Part shown: positions 8,868-18,446 of the stretch, piece by piece
Position numbering within the stretch: position 1 is the first letter of the stretch
How the letters are laid out: the number at the start of each line of letters is the position of its first letter
Assembly (NCBI GenBank): GCA_902806205.1
Contig: CADCVR010000001.1
Span: 62,001 to 126,000, forward strand
DNA: 64,000 bases
Source: an uncultured Solirubrobacteraceae bacterium
Lineage (GTDB): Bacteria > Actinomycetota > Thermoleophilia > Solirubrobacterales > Solirubrobacteraceae
Direction: 5' to 3'
Made by a program: the position numbers and the translations under genes
The notes under the pieces: model-generated
Database searches by the model: none
What the model was told of the DNA's origin: nothing
What the model saw: the letters and a program-made list of their open reading frames with translations, nothing else

Positions 8868-10432
8868 GCCTGCCGGCCTTCGTCAACGAGCCCGTCCTCG
8901 AGCTGCGGCGCGCGGCCCACCGGAATGCGTTGCTGAGCGCCTTGAAGGATCTCGACGCGAGCGGGCCCGTCCGCGTCCCGGTCTGGATCGGGAGCGACCG
9001 CCGCGACGCCGACGACCCCATCTCGACCGACCCCGGAAACCCGGATCGCGTGGTCGCGATCGGCGCGACGGCCACCGCCGCCGACGTCCCCCGTGCCGTG
9101 GAGGCCGGCGAACGTGGCTTCACGGAGTGGTCGCGGCTGCCGGCCACCGGGCGCGCCCAGGCGCTCGTCGCTGCGGCGTCGTGGCTGCGCGAGCGCCGTC
9201 ACCAGGCCGCCGCCCTCGCCGTCCGGGAAGCCGCCAAGCCGTGGGCCGAGGCCGACGCCGACGTCTGCGAGGCCCTCGACTTCCTCGAGTACTACGCGCG
9301 CGGCGCCGTCGCCCTGGAGGGCGGCGAGTCGCTCCTGGTCGTTCCCGGGGAGCGCAACGAGATGCGCTACCGCCCGCGGGGAATCGTCGGAGTCATCGCG
9401 CCGTGGAACTTCCCGCTGGCGATCCCGCTGGGCATGGTCGCCGCCGGCCTGGCCACCGGCAACGCCGTGGTGCTCAAGCCGGCCGAGCAGGCACCGGGTT
9501 GCGCCGCCTTCCTCGTCGAGGCGCTGCGGGCGGGGGGCGTCCCGGCCGGAGCGATCGCGCTGTTGCCCGGCGAAGGTGACGTCGGCGCCGCGCTCGTGCG
9601 CCACCCCGGAGTCCACACCATCGCGTTCACGGGCTCCGGCCCCGTCGGGCTGGAGATCGTCCGCGCCGCGGCCGAAACACCTCCCGGCGCGCGCCACCTC
9701 AAGCGCGTCGTGGCCGAGATGGGCGGCAAGAACTGCGTCATCGTCGACGCCGACGCGGACCTCGACGACGCGGTCCCCGGCGTCGTCCGGAGTGCGTTCG
9801 CCTACGCGGGGCAGAAGTGCTCGGCCGCCTCGCGCGTCCTCGTCCACGAGTCGATCGCCGACACGTTCACCCAGCGCCTCGCGGGCGCGGTCGCCACCCT
9901 GCAGGTCGGGCAGGCCGAGCGCTTCGGTGTCGACGTCCCGCCGGTCATCGAGGCCGACGCGCAGGCCCGGGTGCGCCGCTACGCCGACGCCGCCCGCCGG
10001 GCCGGCACGCTCGTCGCCGTGCGCGAGGAGGGCGTCGAGGACGTCGGCTGGTTCTGCGCCCCGACCGTCGTGGCGGGTCTTCCGGGCGACGCGCCCGTCC
10101 TCTTCGAAGAGGTCTTCGGCCCGCTGCTGACCGTCGAGGCCGTCCGTGACGTAGACGCGGCCTGCGATCGGATCGACGAGCTCCCCTTCGCGCTCACGGG
10201 TGGCCTGTACGCCCGCAACCCGCACACCGTCGAGCACGTCGTGCGGCGCTCGCCCGTCGGCAACCTCTACGTCAACCGCTCGATCACCGGCGCGATGGTC
10301 GGCCGCCAGCCCTTCGGCGGCAACCGCCTCTCGGGCACGGGCACGAAGGCCGGCGGCCCCGACTACCTCCTGCACTTCGTCGAGCCGCACGTCGTGACGG
10401 AGAACACCGTGCGACACGGCCTGATCATCTAG
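8864..10432 (+). CDS. pruA: L-glutamate gamma-semialdehyde (delta-1-pyrroline-5-carboxylate) dehydrogenase
   Basis: ATGA overlap with PRODH; GVIAPWNFPLAIPLGM, FTGSGPVGLEI, GQKCSAASRVLVH, QPFGGNRLSGTGTKAGG. Confidence 0.88.
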   Translation: MSLPAFVNEPVLELRRAAHRNALLSALKDLDASGPVRVPVWIGSDRRDADDPISTDPGNPDRVVAIGATATAADVPRAVEAGERGFTEWSRLPATGRAQALVAAASWLRERRHQAAALAVREAAKPWAEADADVCEALDFLEYYARGAVALEGGESLLVVPGERNEMRYRPRGIVGVIAPWNFPLAIPLGMVAAGLATGNAVVLKPAEQAPGCAAFLVEALRAGGVPAGAIALLPGEGDVGAALVRHPGVHTIAFTGSGPVGLEIVRAAAETPPGARHLKRVVAEMGGKNCVIVDADADLDDAVPGVVRSAFAYAGQKCSAASRVLVHESIADTFTQRLAGAVATLQVGQAERFGVDVPPVIEADAQARVRRYADAARRAGTLVAVREEGVEDVGWFCAPTVVAGLPGDAPVLFEEVFGPLLTVEAVRDVDAACDRIDELPFALTGGLYARNPHTVEHVVRRSPVGNLYVNRSITGAMVGRQPFGGNRLSGTGTKAGGPDYLLHFVEPHVVTENTVRHGLII

Positions 10433-11001
10433 TCGAACACGGCCGCGACCGCCACGGCGAAGCCGGGAAGCAGCGGCGAGCTGAGCTCTTCGGCCGGGCC
10501 GAGGTCACGAGCCGCGTCGAACTCGTCGGTTCCCGCGGAGGATCGCGCGAAGACGAGCACGGTGCGCGACAAGGGGTCGACGAACCACAGCTCGCGCACG
10601 CCCTCGCGCTCGTAGATGCGGCGCTTGCGGCCGACGTCGACGGCCCACGTGGACGGCGATCGCACTTCGACGACAAGGTCGCCGAGCGGGAACGGTCGCG
10701 TGTGCGGATCGGGCAGCTCGCGCTCGGGGCCCCACCACTGCACGTCGGGCGCGAGCATCGAGGCCGGCCCGGCGACCGTGTCGATCGTCAGGCTGACGGT
10801 CCCGCGTCCAGCTGCCTGGCGGCACCAGGCCCTGATCTCGGAGGCGAGGTTCAGCACCGCCTGTTCGTGGGCGAAGGTCGGGAAGCTCACGACGAGCTCA
10901 CCCTCGACGAGCTCGCGGTGGCCGACCTCCGCCTCGGGGAGGGCCATGTACTGCTCGACGGTCATCCGCTGCGGCGTGGCAAGACCGGACACGGAGCTCA
11001 T
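10429..11001 (-). CDS. Uma2 family endonuclease-like protein
   Basis: MTVEQYMALPE...RELVEGELVVSFPTF, APDVQWW, LVVEVRSPST...RKRRIYEREGVRELWFVDP. Confidence 0.85.
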   Translation of the reverse strand: MSSVSGLATPQRMTVEQYMALPEAEVGHRELVEGELVVSFPTFAHEQAVLNLASEIRAWCRQAAGRGTVSLTIDTVAGPASMLAPDVQWWGPERELPDPHTRPFPLGDLVVEVRSPSTWAVDVGRKRRIYEREGVRELWFVDPLSRTVLVFARSSAGTDEFDAARDLGPAEELSSPLLPGFAVAVAAVFD

Positions 11002-11057
11002 CGTAGGACGACTCACCCCCGGCGTCCACGCGTCGCCCGTGACACGACGACCCTCTT

Positions 11058-11648
11058 TCACGCGGCACGGCGCCCGTGGCTGCGCCGCGCACGTCGCGTC
11101 CCCCCTACCTGGTCGGCCGCGCGCTGGCGGTCGCTGCCCGGGAGGACGGTCCCGCACCGTGCGCAGGCCGGTGGCGGGCCGCCGCGATCAGCTTGGGCCA
11201 GCAGCCCCAGCGTGTCGGGCACCCGCTCGAGTGGCGTGAGGACGGCGAGCGTGCTGCCGGGCAGGATGACCACGGCCTCCTCGTCCAGCGGCGGGTCGCC
11301 GGGACCGTCCAGGTCGGTCAGCTGCACCCAGGCGAGCACGGCCGTCGCGGGAGGCCGCGGGCCGCGCGCGTCCACTGGTGCAGGCGCCTCGGCGACGTCC
11401 GTCGACGCGCGAATCTCCTCGGCGTCGGGGACGGGGCACCGCCGGCGGCACACGAAGCACCGCGGTGGGCTCGACGCACGTCCCTCGGCGTAGAACGACC
11501 GTCGCAGCACTCGGAGGCCGCCGTGAAGCGCGAAGAACGGCCCGTCGATCCGTCGTCGATCGCCCGGTGTCCAGCACAGGATGGTCGCCGCCCGCGTCGC
11601 GGTCGGGCGCGAAGGGTGGGCGCCGGGGGTGAGGATGCCGAACCACAT
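11058..11648 (-). CDS. Hypothetical protein with CxxC-type zinc-ribbon-like motifs
   Basis: CFVCRRRC and CARCG motifs; no family recognised. Confidence 0.45.
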   Translation of the reverse strand: MWFGILTPGAHPSRPTATRAATILCWTPGDRRRIDGPFFALHGGLRVLRRSFYAEGRASSPPRCFVCRRRCPVPDAEEIRASTDVAEAPAPVDARGPRPPATAVLAWVQLTDLDGPGDPPLDEEAVVILPGSTLAVLTPLERVPDTLGLLAQADRGGPPPACARCGTVLPGSDRQRAADQVGGTRRARRSHGRRAA

Positions 11649-11765
11649 GGCCCCAACCCATCACATCGGCTGAGAGCTTGGTGACGGCGTGCGTGAACCG
11701 TCACGATGCCTGCGCAGCCCCGGCGCAGTTCGCGGGTGATCCGTTGCTCGAAGCTAAACTGCTGC

Positions 11766-12251
11766 TCAGCTGAGCTCGGGCGCCAGCAGATCCATCAGCA
11801 GCGCGTCGCGCCACGCGCCGTCCGGGCCCCGCTCGGCGGCCCGCAGCACGCCGACGGGCCGGAAGCCCACCGCGGTGTAGGCACGCACGGCACGGATGTT
11901 GGCCGCCGTCGGGTCGATCGTGAAGCGGTGGTGGCCGCGGGCGATCAGGTGGCGGATGACGACGCGGAGCGCCTCGGCGCCGTAGCCGCGTCCGTGCAGG
12001 CTCGCGTCGAGCGCGATGTCGAGCGCGACGTGCCGGTAGTCCGGCTCGAGCTCCTCGTGGACCAGCAGCCATCCGGCCACCCGCTCGGCGACGAGGATCG
12101 TCCATCCGACGTGCAGCTCCTCGCGGACGTCGTCGGCGCTGTTGGTCCCCCACCACTCCGCCACCTCCGGGGCGGCGAGGAGCGCGACGAGCTCCTCCAC
12201 GTCCTCCTCGCGCGACGGGCGGAGCTTCACGCGCTCACCTTGCAGCAGCAC
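11766..12251 (-). CDS. GNAT family N-acetyltransferase
   Basis: VKLRPSREEDVEELVAL, LDASLHGRGYGAEALRVVIRHLI, NIRAVRAYTAVGFRPVG. Confidence 0.88.
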   Translation of the reverse strand: MLLQGERVKLRPSREEDVEELVALLAAPEVAEWWGTNSADDVREELHVGWTILVAERVAGWLLVHEELEPDYRHVALDIALDASLHGRGYGAEALRVVIRHLIARGHHRFTIDPTAANIRAVRAYTAVGFRPVGVLRAAERGPDGAWRDALLMDLLAPELS

Positions 12252-12807
12252 GGACGTCCTCGAGGAAGCGCTCGTGCAGGCGGTGGTCGTCGCCGAGCTC
12301 AGGGTGGAAGCTCAGCACGAGCACGTGGCCCTGGCGCGCCGCGACGGGGTGTCCGTCGACCTCCGCGAGGACCTCGACCCCGGGTCCGTGCGCGGCGATC
12401 CACGGCGCGCGGATGAAGACGGCGTGGACCGGCCCCCCTTCGAGGTCGGCGAAGCGCAGGTCGGCCTCGAAGGAGCGCACCTGCCGGCCGAAGGCGTTGC
12501 GCCGCGCCTGGATGTCCATCACCCCGAGGTGGGCGCGGTCGAGCACGATCAGCCCCGCGCACGTGCCGAGCAGCGGCGTGCCGCTGCTCGCGAGCGCCCG
12601 CAGCGGCTCGGCCATCCCCTCGCGGTCGATCCCGAGGCTCATCGTCGTCGACTCCCCGCCCGGGATGACCAGGCCGTCGAGCCCGGCGAGGTCGGCGGGC
12701 ACGCGCACCTCACGCACGCGCGCACCGAGGCCGTCGAGGACACGGGTGTGCGCGGCGTACCCGCCTTGGAGGGCGAGGACGCCGACGAGCGGCGCGTCTA
12801 CTACCAA
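12235..12807 (-). CDS. pdxT: Pyridoxal 5'-phosphate synthase glutaminase subunit PdxT
   Basis: [44 protein letters not shown]. Confidence 0.95.
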   Translation of the reverse strand: MVVDAPLVGVLALQGGYAAHTRVLDGLGARVREVRVPADLAGLDGLVIPGGESTTMSLGIDREGMAEPLRALASSGTPLLGTCAGLIVLDRAHLGVMDIQARRNAFGRQVRSFEADLRFADLEGGPVHAVFIRAPWIAAHGPGVEVLAEVDGHPVAARQGHVLVLSFHPELGDDHRLHERFLEDVRAAAR

Positions 12808-13691
12808 CCGCGGTCGGCCAGGACCTGCGCCGGCTCGAGCTTGCGCGCCTCCAGCGACGCCATCGCGGCGCCCAGCCCCTCGCAGGCCGCGGCGACGCGC
12901 TCGGGGTCATGGCAGTGGGTCGTCGCCTCGACGACCGCGGCGGCCATGCGCACCGGGTCCTCGGACTTGAAGATCCCCGAGCCGACGAAGACCGACTCCG
13001 CGCCGAGCTGCATCATCAGCGCGGCGTCGGCCGGCGTCGCGATGCCACCGGCGGAGAACAGCGGAACGGGAAGCTTTCCGTCGCGCGCGACGGCGCGTAC
13101 GAGCTCCAGCGGCGCCTGCAGCGCTTTGGCCGCCGTGGCGACCTCGGCGTCCTCGAGCGTCCCCAGCCTGCGGATCTCGCCGCGGATGACGCGCATGTGA
13201 CGTACGGCCTCCACGACGTCGCCCGTGCCCGCCTCGCCCTTGGAGCGGATCATCGCCGCTCCCTCGCCGATGCGCCGGAGCGCTTCCCCGAGGCTCGTCG
13301 CGCCGCAGACGAACGGAACCTTGAACGCCCACTTGTCGATGTGGTGGGCCTCGTCGGCCGGAGTGAGGACCTCGGACTCGTCGATGAAGTCGACCTCGAG
13401 CGCCGCGAGGACCTGCGCCTCGACGAAGTGCCCGATGCGCGCCTTGGCCATGACCGGGATCGTCACGGCCTGCTGAACGGCCTTGACCATCGCCGGGTCG
13501 CTCATCCGCGCCACCCCGCCGTCGCGCCGGATGTCCGAGGGGACGCGCTCGAGTGCCATGACCGCGGCCGCGCCCGCGTCCTCGGCCACGCGGGCCTGGT
13601 CGGCGTCGACGACGTCCATGATCACGCCGCCCTTGAGCATCTCGGCCAGACCGGCCTTGACCCGGAACGTTGATTCGTCGCGCATGGTCAT
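12801..13691 (-). CDS. pdxS: Pyridoxal 5'-phosphate synthase lyase subunit PdxS
   Basis: [55 protein letters not shown]. Confidence 0.97.
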   Translation of the reverse strand: MTMRDESTFRVKAGLAEMLKGGVIMDVVDADQARVAEDAGAAAVMALERVPSDIRRDGGVARMSDPAMVKAVQQAVTIPVMAKARIGHFVEAQVLAALEVDFIDESEVLTPADEAHHIDKWAFKVPFVCGATSLGEALRRIGEGAAMIRSKGEAGTGDVVEAVRHMRVIRGEIRRLGTLEDAEVATAAKALQAPLELVRAVARDGKLPVPLFSAGGIATPADAALMMQLGAESVFVGSGIFKSEDPVRMAAAVVEATTHCHDPERVAAACEGLGAAMASLEARKLEPAQVLADRGW

Positions 13692-13733
13692 GCCATCGTA
13701 GCCGTGCCCTTCCGGCCGCAGACGGGTGGTTCT

Positions 13734-14654
13734 TTACTTCAGCCGGAAGGCCTTGATGCGATCCGCGTACTGCGCCGCGTCACGCGCGTAGACCCCGTAG
13801 GCCAGAGCCTGGATCATGCTCAGCAACGCCGCGTGGGAGCGCACGTAGGCGGGCGAGTTCGACGAGTAGTAGAGGCGGATGCCCGCGAGCTTGGCCACCT
13901 CCGAGAGGGTCGCGTCGGTGATCGCGACGGTCTTGGCCTTGCGGTGACGCGCGAGCTTCATCGCCCGCACCACGAGCGCATGGGGGCGCCCTGCGCTCAA
14001 TCCGATGACCAGCGTGTTCTCGTCGATGCGGCCGAGCCGGGCGAGCGCCTCCTGCGACGGGCTGGCGACGATCTCCGCGCGCAGGTCGAGCAGCATCAGC
14101 AGGTGGCGCAGGTAGGAGGCGAAGAACGCCATCTGGTCCGTGCCGGCGATGAGGACCTTGTCGGCGGAGGCGATCGCCTCGATGGTCGCCTCGATCTCGC
14201 TGCGCGACGCCTTGCGGGCGGTCTCCTCCACGTTGAGGTGGTCGGCCGCGATCGCGGCCTCGAACTCGTTCTGGTCCAAGGAGAAGAGCGGTTCGACGAC
14301 CGCCGCCCGGGAACCGGCGCCGCCTGCCCCTGCCCGTGCCCCGCCGCGCTCGTGGCGGCGGCGGTATTCCTCGCGCGCGGAGCCCTGGAGCTCGGGAAAG
14401 CCCTCGAAGCCCAGTGCCTGGGAGAAACGCACCACGGTCGAGCTCGAGGTGTTCGCGCGCCGCGCGAGCTCCTCGGCCGTCTGGAAGGCCACCTCGTCGA
14501 GGTGGTCCACGATGTACTGCGCCACGTCCTTCTGCGAGCGCGAGAACTCGTCGAAGCGCGCCTGGATGTACGCGCTCAGGGTCTGGTGGCCGTGGGCCTG
14601 CTGCGACGGCGGTGCGGTGGCAAGGGCGGTGTCGGGAGTCCTCTTCATGGGCAC
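13734..14654 (-). CDS. MurR/RpiR family transcriptional regulator
   Basis: N-terminal HTH (SRSQKDVAQYIVDHLDEVAFQTAEELARRANTSSSTVVRFSQALGFEGFPELQ) plus SIS-like domain (IGLSAGRPHALVVRAMKLARHRKAKTVAITD). Confidence 0.9.
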   Translation of the reverse strand: MPMKRTPDTALATAPPSQQAHGHQTLSAYIQARFDEFSRSQKDVAQYIVDHLDEVAFQTAEELARRANTSSSTVVRFSQALGFEGFPELQGSAREEYRRRHERGGARAGAGGAGSRAAVVEPLFSLDQNEFEAAIAADHLNVEETARKASRSEIEATIEAIASADKVLIAGTDQMAFFASYLRHLLMLLDLRAEIVASPSQEALARLGRIDENTLVIGLSAGRPHALVVRAMKLARHRKAKTVAITDATLSEVAKLAGIRLYYSSNSPAYVRSHAALLSMIQALAYGVYARDAAQYADRIKAFRLK

Positions 14655-14740
14655 GCGGGTCTTTCGACGCCGCGCCGCGAAGTTCCTCCCCGGCCAGTCG
14701 CACGAGCCGCGCCCGTGCTGTTCGACGGACGCTCGGGCTG

Positions 14741-14998
14741 CTAGCGCCCGAGGTCTTCGTCGTGCTCGGCGTCGGCCGCGCCGTAGAGATCGTCGTCGTC
14801 GCCCGGAGCGCGCTCCTCTTCCACGATCCCCTCGGCATCGGTGAAGATCTTCGTCGTCCCGTGCTCATCGCCATGGGAGGCGTGCTCGATGAGCTGGTCC
14901 TCGGCCATCTCGAAGCCCTCGGACTCACCGCCGCCGCCCTCGTAGACGGGGGCCATCGCGGGGTCGTTGGGGTCGTCGAACTTGTTGAACTCGCGCAT
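14741..14998 (-). CDS. Small acidic hypothetical protein (85 aa)
   Basis: ATG at 14998; D/E-rich, MREFNKFDDPNDPAMAPVYEG. Confidence 0.55.
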   Translation of the reverse strand: MREFNKFDDPNDPAMAPVYEGGGGESEGFEMAEDQLIEHASHGDEHGTTKIFTDAEGIVEEERAPGDDDDLYGAADAEHDEDLGR

Positions 14999-15138
14999 GC
15001 AGCCACCTCTACCCAGAAGCCATCGAGACGATCCAGGCGCCGGCGGCGCTGGTGTGGATGACGTCTTGGAGCGGGTCATTCGTCCGCGTTCGCGGGTCGG
15101 GGCATCGCCGGCAGCGCCGGGCTGCCGATGGGACGCCG

Positions 15139-15786
15139 ATGGCTCCCACGCTGCGCTCGCTCCTGCTCGTGCTCGCGGTCGTGGTCGCCGCCGTGGCCTT
15201 ACGTCCCGCGACCCGGCCCGCGGAGGGCGGGGTGGCATCCGCGGCGTTCGCCGCTCCCACGGCCGGCTCGCGCACGCAGGGCGTCATCTTCGACGGCGTC
15301 TCCCCCGGCGACCGGCAGGCGGTACTGGCGGCCGTGGCCGGCGCGCAGCCGGACGCGCGGCGGCTGATGAACAAGGTGGGTGGGCTGGTCACCGTCCGTG
15401 TGGGCCCGGCCGGCGGCGGCGCCGCCGGCTCGACACAGCCGACACGCAGGGGGTACGACGTCGTGCTGGACCTCGCCCTGGTCAGCCGGACGCTCGGCCG
15501 GCGCGGGATCGAGCGCCTCGTCTTCCACGAGTTCGGCCACGTCGTCGACTTCGCGCTCGTCCCGGACGCGACGCTCGCGGCGCTCGACGCCGGCATCCCG
15601 CGTGGCTACGGCTGCGAGCAGGGACGCCTCGGGGCGTGTGCCGACCGCGAGGAGCGCTTCGCGGAGAGCTTCGCCAAGTGGGCGGCGGACGACATCGGCG
15701 TCAACCTCTCCGTCGGCTACAAGGTGCCACCGCCCGCGCTGTCGCTGGCGACGTGGGCCGCGCCGCTGACGCAGCTCGCGGGGTAG
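15139..15786 (+). CDS. Secreted HExxH putative metallopeptidase
   Basis: Signal peptide LRSLLLVLAVVVAAVALRP; VFHEFGHVVDFALV; RFAESFAKWA. Confidence 0.65.
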   Translation: MAPTLRSLLLVLAVVVAAVALRPATRPAEGGVASAAFAAPTAGSRTQGVIFDGVSPGDRQAVLAAVAGAQPDARRLMNKVGGLVTVRVGPAGGGAAGSTQPTRRGYDVVLDLALVSRTLGRRGIERLVFHEFGHVVDFALVPDATLAALDAGIPRGYGCEQGRLGACADREERFAESFAKWAADDIGVNLSVGYKVPPPALSLATWAAPLTQLAG

Positions 15787-15944
15787 CAGCAGGCTCCCGG
15801 GGACCAGCCCCGATAGCCGCCTGCTGAGAAGACCGCCGTTTCTCGGGCGACTGAACCGGCCGCCAGATCTGGTATCCCCGGAGCATGCAAGCAACGGTGA
15901 CCATCCGTCCAGACCGCGCCGACCTCCCAGCCCCACGGGGGTGA

Positions 15945-16193
15945 GTGGTGTCCGATGATCGCACCAGCCGGTCGCTGACGCTGACCACCGGCGGCATCAC
16001 CCTCCTGAGCGTCCTGCTCGGCATCGGCGTGACCGTCGGCCTCGGCATCGAGGGCAGCTGGGCGGAGAAGGTGGCCGTGGGCGTGGTGACCACGGTCGCC
16101 CTCGCGTTGGTCGTCAAGCTCGGCAGCGGCCGCGGCCGGGGGCCGCTTGCCCGCCTGGCGAACTGGATCATCGGACCCGAGGAGCGGTCGTGA
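15945..16193 (+). CDS. Small two-TM membrane protein
   Basis: ITLLSVLLGIGVTVGLGI and KVAVGVVTTVALALVVKL helices. Confidence 0.5.
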   Translation: MVSDDRTSRSLTLTTGGITLLSVLLGIGVTVGLGIEGSWAEKVAVGVVTTVALALVVKLGSGRGRGPLARLANWIIGPEERS

Positions 16194-16209
16194 GCCCTTT
16201 CGCCGCGCG

Positions 16210-16869
16210 TCAGGGCTCGATCAGCCCGCGGCGGATCGCGTACCGCGTCAGCGCGACGCGGTCGCGGAGACCGAGCTTGTCGAGCACGTTGCTGCGGTGG
16301 CGTTCGACGGTCTTGTCGCTGATGTGGAGGACGAGACCGATCTCCTTGCTGGTCAGCCCCTCGGCGATGAGCTTGACGACCTCGGACTCCCGCGGCGAGA
16401 GCGGGTCCTCCGCCGTGGCGTCCGGGCCGCGCTCGAGGTACTCCCGTACCAGCGCCGCCACGCCGCGGGGATGCAGGAACGGCTCGCCGCGCAGCGCGGC
16501 GTGGCACGCCGAGACCAGATCGTCGTGTGCCGCCGACTTGAGCACGTATCCCGAGGCGCCGGCTCGCAGTGCCTCGAAGAAGAACTGCTCGTTGTCGTGC
16601 ATCGACAGGATGAGCACCCGCAGGTCGGGGCGGTGCTCGCTGATCTGGCGCGCGGCCTGGATGCCGGTGAGCCGCGGCATGGAGACGTCCAGGACGGCGA
16701 GGTCCAGCTCCTGGGCCAGCGCTTGACGCACGGCGTCGGCGCCGTCGGCCGCCTCCGCGACGACGGCGAAGCCCGCCTCGGCTTCGAGCGTGAGGCGCAG
16801 TCCGTGACGCACCATCTGATGATCGTCGGCCAACAGGATGCGGACGGTTCGACCGGGAGGGACGGGCAC
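16210..16869 (-). CDS. NarL/FixJ-family response regulator (orphan)
   Basis: VRILLADDHQMVRHGLR, LAVLDVSMPRLTGI, LSPRESEVVKLIAEGLTSKEIGLVLHISDKTVERHRSNVLDKL. Confidence 0.93.
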   Translation of the reverse strand: MPVPPGRTVRILLADDHQMVRHGLRLTLEAEAGFAVVAEAADGADAVRQALAQELDLAVLDVSMPRLTGIQAARQISEHRPDLRVLILSMHDNEQFFFEALRAGASGYVLKSAAHDDLVSACHAALRGEPFLHPRGVAALVREYLERGPDATAEDPLSPRESEVVKLIAEGLTSKEIGLVLHISDKTVERHRSNVLDKLGLRDRVALTRYAIRRGLIEP

Positions 16870-16932
16870 GACCTCGAACGCTACGCGGTCAGCCCGCGAC
16901 CCATGGCGCGACGTGGGGCTACGGTTCGAGTC

Positions 16933-17352
16933 GTGCGTGTCGCGACCGCGTTGCGATGCTCGGCAGCGGTCCTGCTGGGCGGTGGCATGGCCGCCTGTGG
17001 CCAGGAGGGTTCTGACGCGCCGGCGGGCGCGCGGAGCGCCGCCGACGTCGTCGTGCGGGTCGACGCAGACGGCGAGGGCGCCCGACCGCCGGTCATGCGG
17101 ACGGTGCGCTGCCGGCCCATGGATCTCGGTCCGGGTTGCCGGGCGATCCGCGGAGCGCCCCCGGCGACCTGGTCACCCGTGCCGGCGGATCGCATCTGCA
17201 CCCAGGTCTACGGCGGGCCTGAGCGGGCGCGAGTGACCGGCATGGTCGGTGGGCGTCGCGTGGACGCCGAGCTGTCGCGCACCGACGGCTGCGAGATCGA
17301 GCGCTGGCAGCAGCTCGCACCGCTGCTCGACCCGCTCGCCCGCGGGGGCTGA
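16933..17352 (+). CDS. Secreted lipoprotein, subtilisin-inhibitor-like Cys pattern
   Basis: GTG start preferred: VRVATALRCSAAVLLGGGMAACG lipobox-like; CRPM..GCRAI..P...CTQVYGGPERARVTG. Confidence 0.6.
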   Translation: MRVATALRCSAAVLLGGGMAACGQEGSDAPAGARSAADVVVRVDADGEGARPPVMRTVRCRPMDLGPGCRAIRGAPPATWSPVPADRICTQVYGGPERARVTGMVGGRRVDAELSRTDGCEIERWQQLAPLLDPLARGG

Positions 17353-17381
17353 CGCGGCTCACGGCACACGGGTCGACGCGG

Positions 17382-18446
17382 TCAGCGGGCTCCGTCCCCG
17401 CCGTCGCGGCACAGGTCGACGACCGTCTTGACGTCGTCCTCGCGGCGCTCGAGCGCCGCTCCGAGCTCGGACAGCCCGACGCGCCGGGTGATCATCGCCT
17501 CGAGCCAGGCGTGGTCGGCACGGGCCAGGGCACCGGCCGCCGTCTCGTAATGCCGGCGGGCGGCGTTGACCGAGCCGAACACCACGACGTTCTCGAGGAC
17601 GAGCTCGCGGTTGAGTGCCCCGGCGTCCACCGGAATGCTGCGACCGCCGGGCGACACGCCGGTCAGACACACGATGCCCCCCGGGCCCGTGGCGGTGATC
17701 GCGTCGATCGCCACCTGCCCGACGCCGGTCGCCTCGACGATGACGTCGGCGTCGACGGCCGCACGGGTGAGGCCGTGGCCGTGGTACGTGGCGCCGAGCG
17801 CCGCGACCAGCTCCGGCTTGGGGCCGCCGGTGACGATGTCGACGACGTGCGTCTCGAGCCCGCGCTGCACGCTGAGAAGCGCGGCGAGCAGCCCGATGGG
17901 CCCCGCGCCCGTCACGAGCGCCACCCGCGGCGGCGCGCAGGACCGGGCGGCGAGCGCGTCGATCTCCGCCCAGGCCTTGGCGACGATGCTCGCGGGCTCC
18001 AGGAGGACACCGACGGTCTCGAGCTCGCCGGGAAGCGCGACGCAGAACTCCGGTTCGACGGACCAGCGCTCGGCGCCGAAGCCGTCGAGCTCCTTGATGC
18101 CCCGCTCGGTGTACCGCCCGTTGCGGCACGAGTCCCAGCGTCCCGCGGCGCAGCAGGCGCAGGGGACGGGATCGGGACGGCGCACGATGCCGGCGACGAG
18201 GTCTCCGGCGCGCAGGCCGCTGGCTGCCGGCGCCTCCCGGACGCGCCCGAGCGACTCGTGCCCGAGCACGAGACGGTCCCGGCCGGGGGGCGCCCAGCCG
18301 TAGGCACCGGCGACGATCTCGCGATCCGTCCCGCAGATGCCGAGCGCGAGCCCCTCGACCAGCACCGCTCCCGCTTCGGGTTCCGGCCCGGGGATCTCCG
18401 CCAGCTCGACCCCGGGCGAGCCGGGCCGGACGACGATCGCCCTCAC
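17382..18446 (-). CDS. Zinc-binding glucose 1-dehydrogenase-like alcohol dehydrogenase
   Basis: GTG start at 18446 (inside longer ORF); GICGTDREIVAGAYG, LGHESLGRV, VTGAGPIGLLAALLS, DADVIVEATGVGQVA. Confidence 0.87.
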   Translation of the reverse strand: MRAIVVRPGSPGVELAEIPGPEPEAGAVLVEGLALGICGTDREIVAGAYGWAPPGRDRLVLGHESLGRVREAPAASGLRAGDLVAGIVRRPDPVPCACCAAGRWDSCRNGRYTERGIKELDGFGAERWSVEPEFCVALPGELETVGVLLEPASIVAKAWAEIDALAARSCAPPRVALVTGAGPIGLLAALLSVQRGLETHVVDIVTGGPKPELVAALGATYHGHGLTRAAVDADVIVEATGVGQVAIDAITATGPGGIVCLTGVSPGGRSIPVDAGALNRELVLENVVVFGSVNAARRHYETAAGALARADHAWLEAMITRRVGLSELGAALERREDDVKTVVDLCRDGGDGAR